From Hyphomicrobiales bacterium (GTDB lineage Bacteria > Pseudomonadota > Alphaproteobacteria > Rhizobiales > Rhizobiaceae), in NCBI GenBank assembly GCA_900471525.1, contig UCEZ01000027.1, positions 301,068-365,067 of the forward strand: a stretch of DNA of 64,000 bases, in the 5' to 3' direction. The stretch's first letter is position 1. Each line of letters begins with the position of its first letter. Below, piece by piece: positions 40,635 to 50,814 of the stretch. The notes below the pieces were generated by a model, which worked only from the letters and a program-made list of their open reading frames with translations, made no database searches and was not told the DNA's origin. A program made the translations under genes and the position numbers.

Positions 40635-40903
40635 GTCGATCACCTGTTCTCTTGCGCAAGTCCGCCGCAGCAGTCGCGCTCCCGGATGAATTCCAGACAG
40701 CGTCAGCTTCAAACCGGACATCAGCCGCGTTTCAGCGGCACAATTCCTGACCGCAGCTCTCCTGGCCGGGAAAACGGCGATTTTGCGGATGCGGGCTTAT
40801 AAACGTTAACATGGGGATTGAAAAGCGATTGTTCCAGCAAAGTGCGCGCCGCGGATGTCAGCGCTAACCTTTGGTGTAGCTCGAATTTCGCCCCGTGAAA
40901 GCG

Positions 40904-42295
40904 TCAGGCGACCCGCTCGCCGTTCTTGATCCGGTAGCTCGGATTATACATCGTCACCAGCTCCTCCGCCGCCGTCGGATGCACCGCCATGGTCCGGTCG
41001 AAATCGTCCTTCGTGCTGCCGGCCTTCAGCGTGATCCCGAGCAGTTGCGCCATCTCGCCGGCCTCATGGCCGAGGATATGGGCACCCAGGACCTTGCGGT
41101 CGGCCGCATTGACGATCAGCTTCATGATCGTCCTTTCGGAACGTCCGGACAACGTCGCCTTGATCGGACGGAACTCGGCCCTGTAGATCTCGAGATCCTC
41201 GAACTTCTTCGCGGCTTCCTCTTCCGAAAGCCCGACCGTGCCGATTTCCGGCTGGGAGAAGACAGCGGTGGCGATCAGGTCGTGATCCGGGGACGTCGGG
41301 TTGCCCTTGTATTCCGTCTCGATGAAGCACATGGCCTCGTGGATGGCGACCGGCGTCAGTTGCACCCGGTCGGTCACGTCGCCAAGCGCATAGACACCGG
41401 GCGCACTGGTGCGCGAAAACGCATCGACGATGATCGCGCCGCGATCGTTGACGGCAACACCCGCCGCTTCCAGTCCAAGCCCCTTGGTGTTCGGCACGCG
41501 GCCGAGCGCCAGCATCACCTGGTCGACGGCCAGCGTGCCGTGTTTCATCGTTTCCGCGGCCAGCCTACCGTCAGCAGTCTTCGTAATGGATTGCAGCAGG
41601 TCCTCGCAGAGGATGCGGATGCCCTTGTGCTCCATCGCTGCGTGAAGTCCGCGCCGCATGTCCTGGTCGAAGCGCGAGAGGATTTCCTTGCCGCGATAGA
41701 TCAATGTGGTCTCCACACCGAGACCATGGAAGATGTTGGCGAATTCGACCGCGATGTAGCCGCCGCCGGCGATGACGATCGATTTCGGCAGTTCCTTAAG
41801 GTCGAAGGCTTCGTTCGAACTGATGCAGAGTTCGTGACCCGGCAGCGCGTCATGCGGCGTCGGATGACCGCCGACGGCGATGACGATGCGTTCGGCGGTA
41901 ACAGTCTTGCCACTGTCCAGAAGCTTGATCGTGTTCGGCCCGGTTAGTTCCGCCCGGGTATGCAGGATTTCAGCCCCGGCATTGGCAAGCCCCTTCTGGT
42001 AGAGGCCTTCGAGTCGGGTAATTTCCTTTTCCTTGGCCGCGACGAGTTTCGGCCAGTGGAACGTCCGCTCACCGACACTCCAGCCGAAACCCTCGGCATC
42101 CTCGAAATGTTCGGCAAACTGCGACGCATAGACGTAGAGCTTCTTCGGCACGCAACCGCGGATGACGCAGGTGCCGCCGTAACGGAATTCCTCGGCAATC
42201 GCGACCTTCTTGCCCATGGCTGCCGCAACACGTCCGCTGCGCACGCCTCCGGAACCGCCGCCAATAACGAAAAGGTCATAATCGAAAGAAGCCAT
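40904..42295 (-). CDS. gor: Glutathione-disulfide reductase
   Basis: Cytoplasmic FAD enzyme that keeps glutathione reduced using NADPH. The 463-residue protein has the FAD fold GGGSGG (about 12), the redox cysteines Cys43 and Cys48 in GGTCVIRGCVPKK, the NADPH fold GGGYIAVEFANIFHGLG, and the C-terminal His-Glu dyad in MAVHPTAAEELV. This is the expected length. It follows a DUF2059 gene in the same direction across a terminator. Redox protection parallels the SoxR locus but shows no SoxR site. Confidence 0.95.
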   Translation of the reverse strand: MASFDYDLFVIGGGSGGVRSGRVAAAMGKKVAIAEEFRYGGTCVIRGCVPKKLYVYASQFAEHFEDAEGFGWSVGERTFHWPKLVAAKEKEITRLEGLYQKGLANAGAEILHTRAELTGPNTIKLLDSGKTVTAERIVIAVGGHPTPHDALPGHELCISSNEAFDLKELPKSIVIAGGGYIAVEFANIFHGLGVETTLIYRGKEILSRFDQDMRRGLHAAMEHKGIRILCEDLLQSITKTADGRLAAETMKHGTLAVDQVMLALGRVPNTKGLGLEAAGVAVNDRGAIIVDAFSRTSAPGVYALGDVTDRVQLTPVAIHEAMCFIETEYKGNPTSPDHDLIATAVFSQPEIGTVGLSEEEAAKKFEDLEIYRAEFRPIKATLSGRSERTIMKLIVNAADRKVLGAHILGHEAGEMAQLLGITLKAGSTKDDFDRTMAVHPTAAEELVTMYNPSYRIKNGERVA

Positions 42296-42429
42296 GCTGA
42301 AAAACTCCCGGCCGGGTCATGTGCGAATGAAGACGGTCACTGGGAAGGCTGCGCTCGCATAACGTAGGCTGCCTTACCGGCGATTCCCGCCGTGTGATGC
42401 TGATATAGGGTGGCATGCTACAAAATGAA

Positions 42430-42451
42430 AAGCCCGGAATGACCCGGGCTT
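42430..42451 (-). terminator. Terminator after DUF2059 gene
   Basis: AAGCCCGG (42430-42437) and CCGGGCTT (42444-42451) form an eight-base stem with a six-base loop. On the minus strand it is followed by a T-rich stretch. It separates the DUF2059 gene from gor. Confidence 0.65.
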
Positions 42452-42500
42452 AAGCAATTCGGCGTGAGGCGTGCCGCCGGTTGGACCGGCAGCAGTTTCC

Positions 42501-43055
42501 TTACTGGGCAGGCTTCACCTCGGTCTCAGTACCCGGCAACGGCTGCTGGTCGGCGGTCAGGGTCGCGCCGAGTTCCTTCGTTGCCGCGGCGTTCAGGTCG
42601 CGGGAAATACCTGCCGCCCAGATGTCGGCAGCCTTGATCATTTCGCGCGAGGCAATCGGGCCGTCGTTCAGAAGCTTCTTGCCGGCGTCCGACGTGTAAA
42701 AGGTCGTGATCGCGTTCAGCTGATCGACGGTGAAGGTCTTTGCGTAGATCGTTGCAGCTTCCTTTTCCAGATCGGCGCGACGGGCGGCAAGTTCGAGCGC
42801 CTTGTCGTCGACCGTCTTGGAGATCAGTTCCTCGTAGTTCGGCGAGGACTGGATAAGGTTCGTCTTCAGCCGCGCCGCCAGGTTCGGCAGGATATTGTCG
42901 AAACCGTTGGTGGCATTGATCGCAGCAATCGCGGCGCGCGCAGCCTTGATCTGTTCGTCCGTCACGTCCTGTGCCCGCAGGGCAGGAACCATGACGGCGG
43001 AAAGGATGATGGCAGTTGCAGCCATTGTACGGCCGAGACCTGCGAAATTGATCAT
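42501..43055 (-). CDS. DUF2059 family periplasmic protein
   Basis: A 184-residue protein with a signal peptide (MAATAIILSAVMVPALRA, cleavage near AQD) and a DUF2059 domain (about residues 65-150, with FTVDQLNAITTFYTSDAGKK). Function unknown; relatives are periplasmic and helical. AGGAG lies ten bases before ATG 43055, and the longer frame from 43121 lacks a signal peptide at its start. It lies downstream of rpiA on the same strand. Confidence 0.85.
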   Translation of the reverse strand: MINFAGLGRTMAATAIILSAVMVPALRAQDVTDEQIKAARAAIAAINATNGFDNILPNLAARLKTNLIQSSPNYEELISKTVDDKALELAARRADLEKEAATIYAKTFTVDQLNAITTFYTSDAGKKLLNDGPIASREMIKAADIWAAGISRDLNAAATKELGATLTADQQPLPGTETEVKPAQ

Positions 43056-43275
43056 GTCTGTAACGCTCCTGTCAGTTGACGCCGGGTTCCGCGCGCGTCT
43101 TGCATCTGCGAACCCCTGCATAGTCCAATTTCAAAGCCATCGCCACCGTGTCGGGGAAGCCCCATCGGCTGCGACGCAGTAACAAATCCTCTGTGACCGC
43201 TTTTCGGCCACAACTGGAAACCTTGCAAGCACCAGCAAAAAGCCCAGGCGGCCACCGCCACCGAAGCCGAGCCGG

Positions 43276-43968
43276 TCAGGCCGTCATCACCCTTGCCCCT
43301 CCGGGACCGGCAATGATCGCAAGGGATGCGATGCCGATGAACAAGCCATGTTCGACCACGCCGGGAATGGCGTTCAGTTCGCGTGCTAGCGCATCTGCAT
43401 CAGGAATGCGGCCAAAAGATGCGTCCAGAATGAGATGTCCGCCATCGGTCATGAAGGGTCCGTCACCCGAGGCACGAACGATGATTTCACCGGAAAGACC
43501 ATGCCGCGCGGCAAGCTTTTCAACGGCGATGCGCGTCGCGGCGAGCCCGAAGGTATTCACTTCGATCGGCAGCTTGAAGGCGCCGAGCGTCTCGACCACC
43601 TTGGTTTCGTCGGCAATGACGATCATTCGCGCCGATGCGCAGGCAACGATCTTCTCTCGCAGAAGCGCGCCGCCGCCGCCCTTGATCAGGCGCAGCTTCG
43701 GGTCGACTTCGTCGGCACCGTCGATGGTCAGGTCCAGCTCTGGAAGCTCCTCCAGCGATTTCAGCGGCACGCCGAGTTCCAGGCAAAGCCGCGCGGTGCG
43801 TTCCGATGTCGGCACACCCTCGATACGAAAGCCGGACGCCACCTTCTCGGCAAGCAGACGGACGAACTCTTCCGCCGTCGAGCCTGTGCCGATGCCAAGC
43901 CGCATGCCGTCTTCAACATAGTCGAGCGCCGCTGCGGCGGCCTTGATCTTCATTTCACGGGCGTCCAT
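43276..43968 (-). CDS. rpiA: Ribose-5-phosphate isomerase A
   Basis: Interconverts ribose 5-phosphate and ribulose 5-phosphate in the pentose phosphate pathway. The 230-residue protein has [15 protein letters not shown] (phosphate loop, about residues 22-36), [21 protein letters not shown] with catalytic Asp/Lys (about 80-101) and the C-terminal [21 protein letters not shown] stands about ten bases before ATG 43968; an upstream TTG at 43986 is less likely. Divergent from gph with 203 bases between. Confidence 0.95.
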   Translation of the reverse strand: MDAREMKIKAAAAALDYVEDGMRLGIGTGSTAEEFVRLLAEKVASGFRIEGVPTSERTARLCLELGVPLKSLEELPELDLTIDGADEVDPKLRLIKGGGGALLREKIVACASARMIVIADETKVVETLGAFKLPIEVNTFGLAATRIAVEKLAARHGLSGEIIVRASGDGPFMTDGGHLILDASFGRIPDADALARELNAIPGVVEHGLFIGIASLAIIAGPGGARVMTA

Positions 43969-44171
43969 GCGCCACGTTCTCCTCAAAACTCATCCGAGAG
44001 ACCACGGCAAAACCTCGCGTCCCTTCTTTCCGCTGAGACGTTTACACGGCTGCAACGGCAAACAAAAGCCCAAATAGCGGGCGACATGCAATTGGCGAAA
44101 CTGCGCTATCGCATAAAGTCGCGATTGCTTTTTCGAGCCGCTTCCCCTACCCGGACTGCTATATTTCATAC

Positions 44172-44867
44172 ATGCTTCAAGAGGTTCCAGTGTCTGCATC
44201 CGTTGTCGTTTTTGATCTTGATGGAACCCTTGTCGATACCGCTCCCGATCTCGTCGCAAGCCTCAACCACGCGGTTACCCAGGCAGGCCTCGCTCCGGTG
44301 AGCTACGGCGACCTCACCCATCTCGTCGGGCATGGCGCCAAGGCGATGATCGAGCGAACGTTCATGCTGCGCGGCAAGGCGCTCAGCACCGAGGACCTTG
44401 ACTGGCAGATGAAGGAATTCGTCGATTTCTATCACGGCTCGATGCCGGGCGATTCCATCCCCTATCCCGGCGTCATCGCCGCCATGGACCGCCTGGCCGC
44501 TGCCGGCTACACGCTTGCAGTCTGCACCAACAAGCTGGAAATGCTCGCCAAAAGCCTGCTGGAAGGGCTTGCCCTTTCCTCTCGCTTCGCAGCCATCACC
44601 GGCGGCGACACGTTTCATGTGCGCAAGCCCGATGCCGAGCATCTGCTGTCCACCATCCGCCTTGCAGGCGGCGCTCCGGAGAAATCCGTGATGATCGGTG
44701 ACAGCCTCAACGACATTCTTGTCGCCAGAAATGCCTCCGTGCGCTCGATCGGCGTTCCCTTCGGCTATTCCGATGTGCCGGTCGAAAGCCTGGAACCCGA
44801 TCTAGTCGTGCGTCACTTCGACGAACTGACCCCTGACCTGATCGAACGGCTGATCGCGCGGACGTAA
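44172..44867 (+). CDS. gph: Phosphoglycolate phosphatase (HAD family)
   Basis: A 231-residue HAD phosphatase. Motif I is FDLDGTLVDT (nucleophile Asp, about residue 14), motif II VCTNK, motif III HVRKPDAE and motif IV MIGDSLNDI. Such enzymes remove phosphoglycolate formed during oxidative DNA repair or oxygenation of RuBP. Substrate is inferred from the close family fit. The TAA stop lies inside the A-tract of a bidirectional terminator. An alternative start at GTG 44190 would give a shorter N-terminus; 44172 is taken as listed. Confidence 0.9.
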   Translation: MLQEVPVSASVVVFDLDGTLVDTAPDLVASLNHAVTQAGLAPVSYGDLTHLVGHGAKAMIERTFMLRGKALSTEDLDWQMKEFVDFYHGSMPGDSIPYPGVIAAMDRLAAAGYTLAVCTNKLEMLAKSLLEGLALSSRFAAITGGDTFHVRKPDAEHLLSTIRLAGGAPEKSVMIGDSLNDILVARNASVRSIGVPFGYSDVPVESLEPDLVVRHFDELTPDLIERLIART

Positions 44868-44894
44868 AAAAGGCGGCTCCAAGCCGCCTTTTTT
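44866..44894. terminator. Bidirectional terminator between gph and transpeptidase gene
   Basis: AAAAAAGGCGGCT and AGCCGCCTTTTTT form a 13-base stem with a three-base loop. The gph stop codon overlaps the left arm, and the leftward transpeptidase gene ends 18 bases beyond. Confidence 0.9.
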
Positions 44895-44911
44895 ATCATC
44901 GATCCGATCCC

Positions 44912-46789
44912 TCAACCTTCAGCGCGACGTGCCAGCCGCGTCGCTTCGAGAGCGCGCCCCATATACATGTCGCGCTCGTAGACATCGTCGAAATACTCGA
45001 CCGCGCCGTCCTTGTTCGGCCAGGCGGTGAAATAGGCGACATAGACCGGAATTTTTTGCGGTACGGAAACACCCTTGTTACGCCCGCCGGCAATTTCCTT
45101 GGCAACATCCTCGACCGTCGTGCCGAGCACGGCAGCCGCCATCCGGCGCGGATCGGCCAGACGCACGCAGCCGTGGCTGAGTGCCCGCTGGTCTTTCTTG
45201 AAGAAGCTCTTCGATGGCGTGTCGTGCATGTAGATCGCGTGACTGTTCGGGAACAGGATCTTCAATTCACCCAGCGCATTGTCGCTGCTCGGTGGCTGGC
45301 GCACGGCAACGCCGGTCGTCGAACCATTCCAGTTGACGTCATAGGACGATACGGCGCGCCCGCCGAGTTCCACCTGATAACCGAGACGGTCAAGGTAACC
45401 CGGGTCGTTGCGAAGCTTCGGCAGCATCTCGTTGATGATGATCGACTGCGGCACGCCCCAATAGGGATTGAATTCCACCGTCTGGATCTCGTCCTCGAAG
45501 AAATAGGTCTGGTTCGCCTTCGAACCGACGACCACGCGCATTGAGAACTGCTCGGCGCCTTGGTCGTGATAATAGACCATGAAGGCGGGCTGATTGATGA
45601 AGACATAGCGGCTGCCAAGATCGGCCGGCAGCCAGCGCGCCTGCTCCATTGCGATGCGCACCTTGTCGATCCTGCTCTCGGTCGTGTCGCCACCGGTCAG
45701 GATGCGGATCGACGCCTTGCCGACGATACCGTCCGGCTTCAGCCCGTTTTCCTTCTGGAAACCTTCGATCAGGGCCACCAGTTCCGGCGTATAGTCCGGC
45801 GTTCCCTGATATGCGGAAAGCGTCAGCGCGTGCTCGACCTTCAGCGCATCGGAGCCCTTCTGGCGGATGCCGGCGACCACGTTGGCCAGCTCCGGATTGC
45901 TGATACCCGGCTTCAGCAACGTGCCGGGCGCAATGACGATTCGCGGTGCGTCGCCGGTCCTTGCTTCGAGCGTCTTCAGTTCATTTTTCAGGGCCAGGAA
46001 TTCCGGACCGGAAGGCGTCTGGGAATTCAGATAGGCCGCGACATCGTGGCTTCTGGCAATGTTTTCGAGCTTGCCCGTCAGGTTGACGTCCTTGCGCTTG
46101 AAATCGTGATAGCCGGAAATCTTGTTCGGATCGATGCGCCCACGCACGGTATCGGCGATATAGGTCAGCGTCGCTGCGGATAGTTGAATCTCGAACTCGA
46201 CCAGCGCCTTTTCGCGTGCAGCCATGTCGCCGCTGTCAAATGTATCGGATGGGACGGCAACGGCATAGTCCTGCGGATCAAGCCCGACGCTTGCCGCCTG
46301 CCCCAGCACATCGAGAGCGGCCTTCGCCGCCGCATTCGGCGCATCGCCGCTGATCCAGACAAATCCCTCGTGACCGGCATAAAAGGTCTCGATCGCCTTG
46401 GCCACATCGCCCGGTGCATAAGCCGTGACACCGGGCAGGAACTGGCGGGCATCGGCAAGCGAGGCCCGCTGCATCGGCGGCAGAGAATCGCTATGGACGG
46501 AACCGGTTACCACCGGATCAAGCAGCTTGGCCGTGGCGATGCGGCGCAACGGCTCGGCCTTGTAGGTGTAGTACTTCGGCGAGGTGACCTTTGGCAGCGG
46601 GCGTGCGGCCTGCTGTTGGACCCGTGGCATCTGCCCGACACCCGGCAGCGGCTGGAATTCTTCCACCACCGGCTTCTTCTTGCGAAAAAGGTCCAGCAAA
46701 TTCAGCGCTTCCGCGCGATCGGCACCAAGGGATGCGAACGCGCACCCTGTCATCAGGGTCATGATCGCAGCAGTCTTCGTCAATTTCAT
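44912..46789 (-). CDS. L,D-transpeptidase with peptidoglycan-binding domain
   Basis: A large periplasmic L,D-transpeptidase of 625 residues (YcbB/LdtD type), which makes 3-3 peptidoglycan cross-links. It has a signal peptide (AAIMTLMTGCAFASLG), a central PG_binding_1-like segment (about residues 335-365, LVALIEGFQKENGLKPDGIVGKAS split), and a C-terminal YkuD catalytic domain (about 400-580). The active-site motif is HDTPSKSFF followed by RALSHGCVRL with the catalytic Cys (about 541). Such enzymes dominate polar growth and cross-linking in rhizobia. The start is taken at 46789, with a signal peptide. Confidence 0.9.
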   Translation of the reverse strand: MKLTKTAAIMTLMTGCAFASLGADRAEALNLLDLFRKKKPVVEEFQPLPGVGQMPRVQQQAARPLPKVTSPKYYTYKAEPLRRIATAKLLDPVVTGSVHSDSLPPMQRASLADARQFLPGVTAYAPGDVAKAIETFYAGHEGFVWISGDAPNAAAKAALDVLGQAASVGLDPQDYAVAVPSDTFDSGDMAAREKALVEFEIQLSAATLTYIADTVRGRIDPNKISGYHDFKRKDVNLTGKLENIARSHDVAAYLNSQTPSGPEFLALKNELKTLEARTGDAPRIVIAPGTLLKPGISNPELANVVAGIRQKGSDALKVEHALTLSAYQGTPDYTPELVALIEGFQKENGLKPDGIVGKASIRILTGGDTTESRIDKVRIAMEQARWLPADLGSRYVFINQPAFMVYYHDQGAEQFSMRVVVGSKANQTYFFEDEIQTVEFNPYWGVPQSIIINEMLPKLRNDPGYLDRLGYQVELGGRAVSSYDVNWNGSTTGVAVRQPPSSDNALGELKILFPNSHAIYMHDTPSKSFFKKDQRALSHGCVRLADPRRMAAAVLGTTVEDVAKEIAGGRNKGVSVPQKIPVYVAYFTAWPNKDGAVEYFDDVYERDMYMGRALEATRLARRAEG

Positions 46790-47337
46790 TGGTTCACACG
46801 TCCCCGTATCGCATTGCCGCCATCAGCGGTTCGCGCCCGATGCCCCATCATGTCACCGAGCTTTCGTACTTATAAGAAAGGATGGTGAATGAAAAGGAAA
46901 CGCCACCCCTTCCGGATATCCGCCGACCGTCACAAACGCGTGAAAGACCGGCAGCAGGAAGACGGATGAGGACGGCCAAAAATTTGAATTCCTTGCGTTA
47001 TTTTTTGATACCCGCGAAAAATCGCGGCGGCTTGCAGAAATCCCCGCAAGCTCTGCCAAAACTATCCGCCCGGTTGTGTCTGAAAAGGCACAACATCGCC
47101 GCTGCACAAACCCGCAGGTGGCCATTGTCACGCCGGAACGCGAGGTGCGTTGAAAAGGCGACATTTTAAACGATTGTAGCATGGCAAGGCGGCTTGCAAC
47201 CCCTTTACAAGCACCGGCCACCTGAGCCAGAGAGAACCGCATCACAGCCTCTGACCGTCGCGGCGCGGCGGCCTCACCCACCTTCCGGTCTCGATACCGC
47301 CCGGTTTCGCGATCGAATGACGAAAGCAGGGATTACG
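46790..47337. other. 548-base intergenic region
   Basis: Between the leftward transpeptidase gene and fumC. I see no convincing gene. A 26-codon frame (ATG 46889 to TGA 46969) has AAGGA about six bases before its start and encodes a short basic peptide; it is unconfirmed. Other open frames (for example 46882-47169) lack family features. The stretch should hold the two divergent promoters, possibly a leader for fumC. Confidence 0.5.
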
Positions 47338-48729
47338 ATGACATCAACGCGCACGGAAACAGATACGTTCGGCCCGATCGAAGTCGCAAGCGACCGCTAC
47401 TGGGGCGCACAGGCACAGCGCTCGCTCGGCAATTTCAAGATCGGTTGGGAAAAGCAGCCATTGTCGATCGTGCGCGCGCTTGGCATCGTCAAGCAGGCCG
47501 CCGCCCGCGCCAACATGGAACTGCAGGGCCTCGACCCGACCGTCGGCAAGGCGATCATCGACGCCGCCCAGGAAGTCATCGACGGCAAGCTCAACGACCA
47601 TTTCCCGCTCGTCGTCTGGCAGACCGGTTCCGGCACGCAGTCGAACATGAACGCCAATGAAGTTATTTCCAACCGGGCGATCGAAATGCTCGGCGGCGTC
47701 ATGGGCTCGAAGAAACCCGTTCATCCGAACGACCACGTCAACATGAGCCAGTCGTCGAACGACACCTATCCGACGGCCATGCACATCGCTTGCGCCGAGC
47801 GCGTCGTCCACGACCTCTTGCCCGCCCTGAAGCATCTGCACGCAGCTCTCGTAGCCAAGGTGAAGGCCTTCGACCACATCATCAAGATCGGCCGCACGCA
47901 TACGCAGGACGCAACACCCCTGACGCTCGGCCAGGAGTTCTCGGGTTATGCTGCCCAGGTCGCCTCCTCGATCAAGCGCATCGAAATGACGCTTCCCGGT
48001 CTTTGCGAACTGGCGCAGGGCGGAACCGCGGTTGGCACCGGCCTCAACGCCCCCATCGGCTTTGCCGAAAAGGTCGCCGAGGAAATCGCCAAGATTACCG
48101 GCATTGCCTTCGTGACGGCGCCGAACAAGTTCGAAGCGCTGGCTGCCCATGATTCGATGGTGTTCAGCCACGGCGCAATCAACTCGGCAGCTGCCGCCCT
48201 GTTCAAGATCGCCAACGACATCCGCCTGCTCGGCTCCGGCCCCCGTTCGGGCCTTGGCGAACTGTCGCTGCCGGAAAATGAGCCTGGCTCGTCGATCATG
48301 CCAGGCAAGGTCAACCCGACCCAGTGCGAGGCGCTGACGCAGGTCTGCGTGCAGGTATTCGGCAACAATGCGGCGCTGACCTTTGCCGGCAGCCAGGGCC
48401 ATTTCGAGCTCAACGTCTACAATCCGCTGATGGCCTATAACTTCCTGCAGTCGGTACAGCTCTTGGCCGACGCTGCCGTCTCGTTCACCGACAATTGCGT
48501 CGTCGGCATCGAGGCCCGGGAAGACAACATCAAGGCGGCTCTCGACCGGTCACTGATGCTGGTCACCGCCCTTGCCCCGAAGATCGGTTACGACAACGCC
48601 GCCAAGATCGCCAAGACCGCCCACAAGAACGGTACGACGCTGCGCGAAGAAGCCGTCGGCGGCGGCTACGTCACGGATGCGGAGTTCGACGCCGTGGTGC
48701 GTCCGGAAACGATGATCAGCCCCTCCTGA
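47338..48729 (+). CDS. fumC: Class II fumarate hydratase
   Basis: Hydrates fumarate to malate in the citric acid cycle. The 463-residue protein has the superfamily blocks [49 protein letters not shown] and the signature [11 protein letters not shown]. This class is iron-free and oxygen-stable. CAGGGA six bases before ATG 47338 decides the start; the frame is open 48 codons earlier but those lack homology-like sequence. It is followed by a strong hairpin. Confidence 0.96.
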   Translation: MTSTRTETDTFGPIEVASDRYWGAQAQRSLGNFKIGWEKQPLSIVRALGIVKQAAARANMELQGLDPTVGKAIIDAAQEVIDGKLNDHFPLVVWQTGSGTQSNMNANEVISNRAIEMLGGVMGSKKPVHPNDHVNMSQSSNDTYPTAMHIACAERVVHDLLPALKHLHAALVAKVKAFDHIIKIGRTHTQDATPLTLGQEFSGYAAQVASSIKRIEMTLPGLCELAQGGTAVGTGLNAPIGFAEKVAEEIAKITGIAFVTAPNKFEALAAHDSMVFSHGAINSAAAALFKIANDIRLLGSGPRSGLGELSLPENEPGSSIMPGKVNPTQCEALTQVCVQVFGNNAALTFAGSQGHFELNVYNPLMAYNFLQSVQLLADAAVSFTDNCVVGIEAREDNIKAALDRSLMLVTALAPKIGYDNAAKIAKTAHKNGTTLREEAVGGGYVTDAEFDAVVRPETMISPS

Positions 48730-48758
48730 GCCTTCCTCGGTAACATTACGAAAACGGA

Positions 48759-48790
48759 CATGAAGGCAGCGGACAATCGCTGCCTTCATG
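48759..48790 (+). terminator. Terminator after fumC
   Basis: Thirteen-base arms (48759-48771 with 48778-48790) around a six-base loop. A short T-run (CGTTT) follows, so it is a weak intrinsic terminator. Confidence 0.55.
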
Positions 48791-48914
48791 CGTTTCACGC
48801 CATGCAGTTACCAGATTGATTCAATCTTAACGTCCCGATTTGCCAAACGTTAAGTCTTCCAAAATCTTTTATCCCTAATATTAGCTGTTGGAGACAACAA
48901 GACAGGAGCTTGCC

Positions 48915-49982
48915 ATGCAAGCGGCTTCGAACAAGGTTCAGATACCCGATATCGCAGCGCAGGTGACTTATGCGATGCGCATCATGGGTATCTCGCCCCT
49001 GCCACGCAACTACGAGCTTTATTACGAAGCCTATATCGGCTCCAACCCGAAACTGACCAAGGAACTGGCGGCGCTCGGCAGCCGGGCCACCCAGGAAGAA
49101 CTGGACGAAATCGGTGCGCGCTACTTCGCCCATGTCCACCACGCCGTCGGCGTCGATCGTGCACACAATCATCTGGCAAGCGAACTCAGCGACCTTCTCA
49201 GGCTGTTGAAGGACGAACAGTTTGCGCTCGAGAACTACAACAAGCTGCTTGACGAGACCTATCAGAACATCACCAGCAAAAGCAGTTCCAGCGCCGAAAT
49301 CCTGCGCCAGTGCGTCAGCATCCTGACCGAGGCGACCGCGGACACGATGAGCCAGGGCAAGGAACGAGCCGAAAACGTCTCGCTGAAATCCTTCGAGATG
49401 GAAGTCATCCGGCAGGAACTCGACGAGTACAAGCGCATCGCCAACACCGATTCGCTGACACGCCTTGCCAACCGGCGGGCATTCGACGAGAAGCTGGCCT
49501 CGATCTACAATTCCGAGCAGCTGCGCGCCTACACCGGCCTGCTGATCGCCGACATCGATCACTTCAAGAAAGTCAACGACAGCTACGGCCATCCGGTCGG
49601 CGACAAGATTCTGGCGACCGTCGGCACGGTCATCCGCGCCAATCTGCGCCGCGACGCCTTCGTCGCCCGCACCGGCGGCGAGGAATTCGCCATCATCCTC
49701 GGTGAAAGCAATCTCGAAGAAAGCCTGCAAGTGGCCGAGCGCATCCGCAACGCTCTTGCGACCACGCCCTTCAAGAACTCCAAGACCGGTGTCAACTACG
49801 GCCCGATCACGCTGTCCGTCGGCGTCTGCCAGGCATCGCATGCCGACGACCCGATCGACCTCTACAACAAGGCCGACATCGCGCTCTATTGCGCCAAGAA
49901 CGCCGGCCGCAACAGGACGATCCTGTTTGAGGAAGGCATGAAAAAGGATACCGGCAAGAACTGGCTGATCTATCGCAAATAG
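48915..49982 (+). CDS. Diguanylate cyclase, cytoplasmic
   Basis: A 355-residue protein without a membrane segment. An N-terminal helical region (about residues 1-160) precedes a GGDEF domain with the variant active motif RTGGEEFAI (about residue 256). An RxxD inhibitory site is not at the usual position. The protein should make cyclic-di-GMP when its N-terminal region is engaged; the sensed cue is unknown. AGGAG just upstream sets the start at ATG 48915; the frame opens nine codons earlier. It follows fumC after a hairpin. Confidence 0.88.
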   Translation: MQAASNKVQIPDIAAQVTYAMRIMGISPLPRNYELYYEAYIGSNPKLTKELAALGSRATQEELDEIGARYFAHVHHAVGVDRAHNHLASELSDLLRLLKDEQFALENYNKLLDETYQNITSKSSSSAEILRQCVSILTEATADTMSQGKERAENVSLKSFEMEVIRQELDEYKRIANTDSLTRLANRRAFDEKLASIYNSEQLRAYTGLLIADIDHFKKVNDSYGHPVGDKILATVGTVIRANLRRDAFVARTGGEEFAIILGESNLEESLQVAERIRNALATTPFKNSKTGVNYGPITLSVGVCQASHADDPIDLYNKADIALYCAKNAGRNRTILFEEGMKKDTGKNWLIYRK

Positions 49983-50122
49983 GCGATCGCATTCAGCGTG
50001 AGCAGAGGCGTCGGGGCGGCGCCCTGCCTTGTTTTTGCAGCGTTCCCAAGGAAACAGCCGCGCTCCCGTCCATTGTCTAGAAAGGCTCCATACAAGGGAG
50101 CGCACCGGAATGAACCGGAAAA

Positions 50123-50143
50123 TCTCCCGAACAAACCGGGAGA
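50123..50143 (+). promoter_or_regulatory. Hairpin containing the transpeptidase ribosome binding site
   Basis: TCTCCCG (50123-50129) pairs with CGGGAGA (50137-50143) around a seven-base loop. The right arm includes the GGGAG that serves the ATG at 50151. Folding would hide the ribosome binding site, so translation may be conditional. Inference from sequence alone. Confidence 0.5.
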
Positions 50144-50150
50144 CACGGAC

Positions 50151-50792
50151 ATGAAGACCATTCTCGCAGCCCTGATCGCAACTGCCCTTCTTGGCCCCGC
50201 AGCGCACGCCGCCGGCAAGGACGGATCCTTCGAAGTGGCCTCGCTCCAGTCCTCGACCGCAAAGACCGGTTGGCTGCAGGTCCTGTCGAAAGGCAAGCCG
50301 GCAAAGGCGAAGTCCGCAAGGAAGAACATCAACTTGTCTCCCGTGCGGCGCGAACTGGTTGCCTTCAACGAGAATGTAGCGCCCGGAACCATCATCGTCG
50401 ACAATTCCGACCGCCGCCTCTACCACGTGCTCGGCAACGGCGTTGCCATGCAGTACGGCGTCAGCGTCGGCCGCGAGGGCTTCATCTGGACCGGCACCAA
50501 TACGGTCAGCCGCAAGGCCGAGTGGCCGACCTGGAATCCTCCGGAAGAAATGCGCGTCCGTGAAGCCAGGAAGGGCCACATCCTGCCCGTCACCATGAAG
50601 GGCGGCATCGAAAACCCGCTCGGCGCCCGCGCCATGTATCTCGGCTCGACCATCTACCGCATCCACGGCACCAATCAGCCGTCCTCGATCGGCAAGGCGA
50701 TGTCCTCCGGCTGCATCCGCATGGCCAATGAAGACGTCGAGCATCTCTATGCCAACGTGACGATCGGCACCAAGGTCATCGTCCGCGACTGA
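50151..50792 (+). CDS. L,D-transpeptidase (ErfK/YbiS type)
   Basis: A 213-residue periplasmic transpeptidase. Signal peptide [20 protein letters not shown] is followed by the YkuD domain with [11 protein letters not shown] and MSSGCIRM, holding the catalytic Cys (about residue 186). Such enzymes attach outer-membrane proteins to peptidoglycan or make 3-3 cross-links. The signal peptide and GGGAG before ATG 50151 decide the start; the frame runs 51 codons further upstream. Its leader can fold into a hairpin over the ribosome binding site. Second transpeptidase in this window. Confidence 0.93.
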   Translation: MKTILAALIATALLGPAAHAAGKDGSFEVASLQSSTAKTGWLQVLSKGKPAKAKSARKNINLSPVRRELVAFNENVAPGTIIVDNSDRRLYHVLGNGVAMQYGVSVGREGFIWTGTNTVSRKAEWPTWNPPEEMRVREARKGHILPVTMKGGIENPLGARAMYLGSTIYRIHGTNQPSSIGKAMSSGCIRMANEDVEHLYANVTIGTKVIVRD

Positions 50793-50814
50793 CCGATTTC
50801 ACCGCAGGAAGCGC

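Noticed and set aside
46882..47169. 95-codon frame in the intergenic region before fumC
   Set aside because: AAGG directly abuts the ATG, too close for a Shine-Dalgarno site; no domain, and the codon pattern is not gene-like.
47344..48402. Minus-strand frame antisense to fumC
   Set aside because: Composition typical of shadow frames; fumarase signature lies on the plus strand.
48795..50744. 649-codon minus-strand frame across the diguanylate cyclase and transpeptidase
   Set aside because: It covers two genes with distinct known domains on the other strand and has no domain itself.
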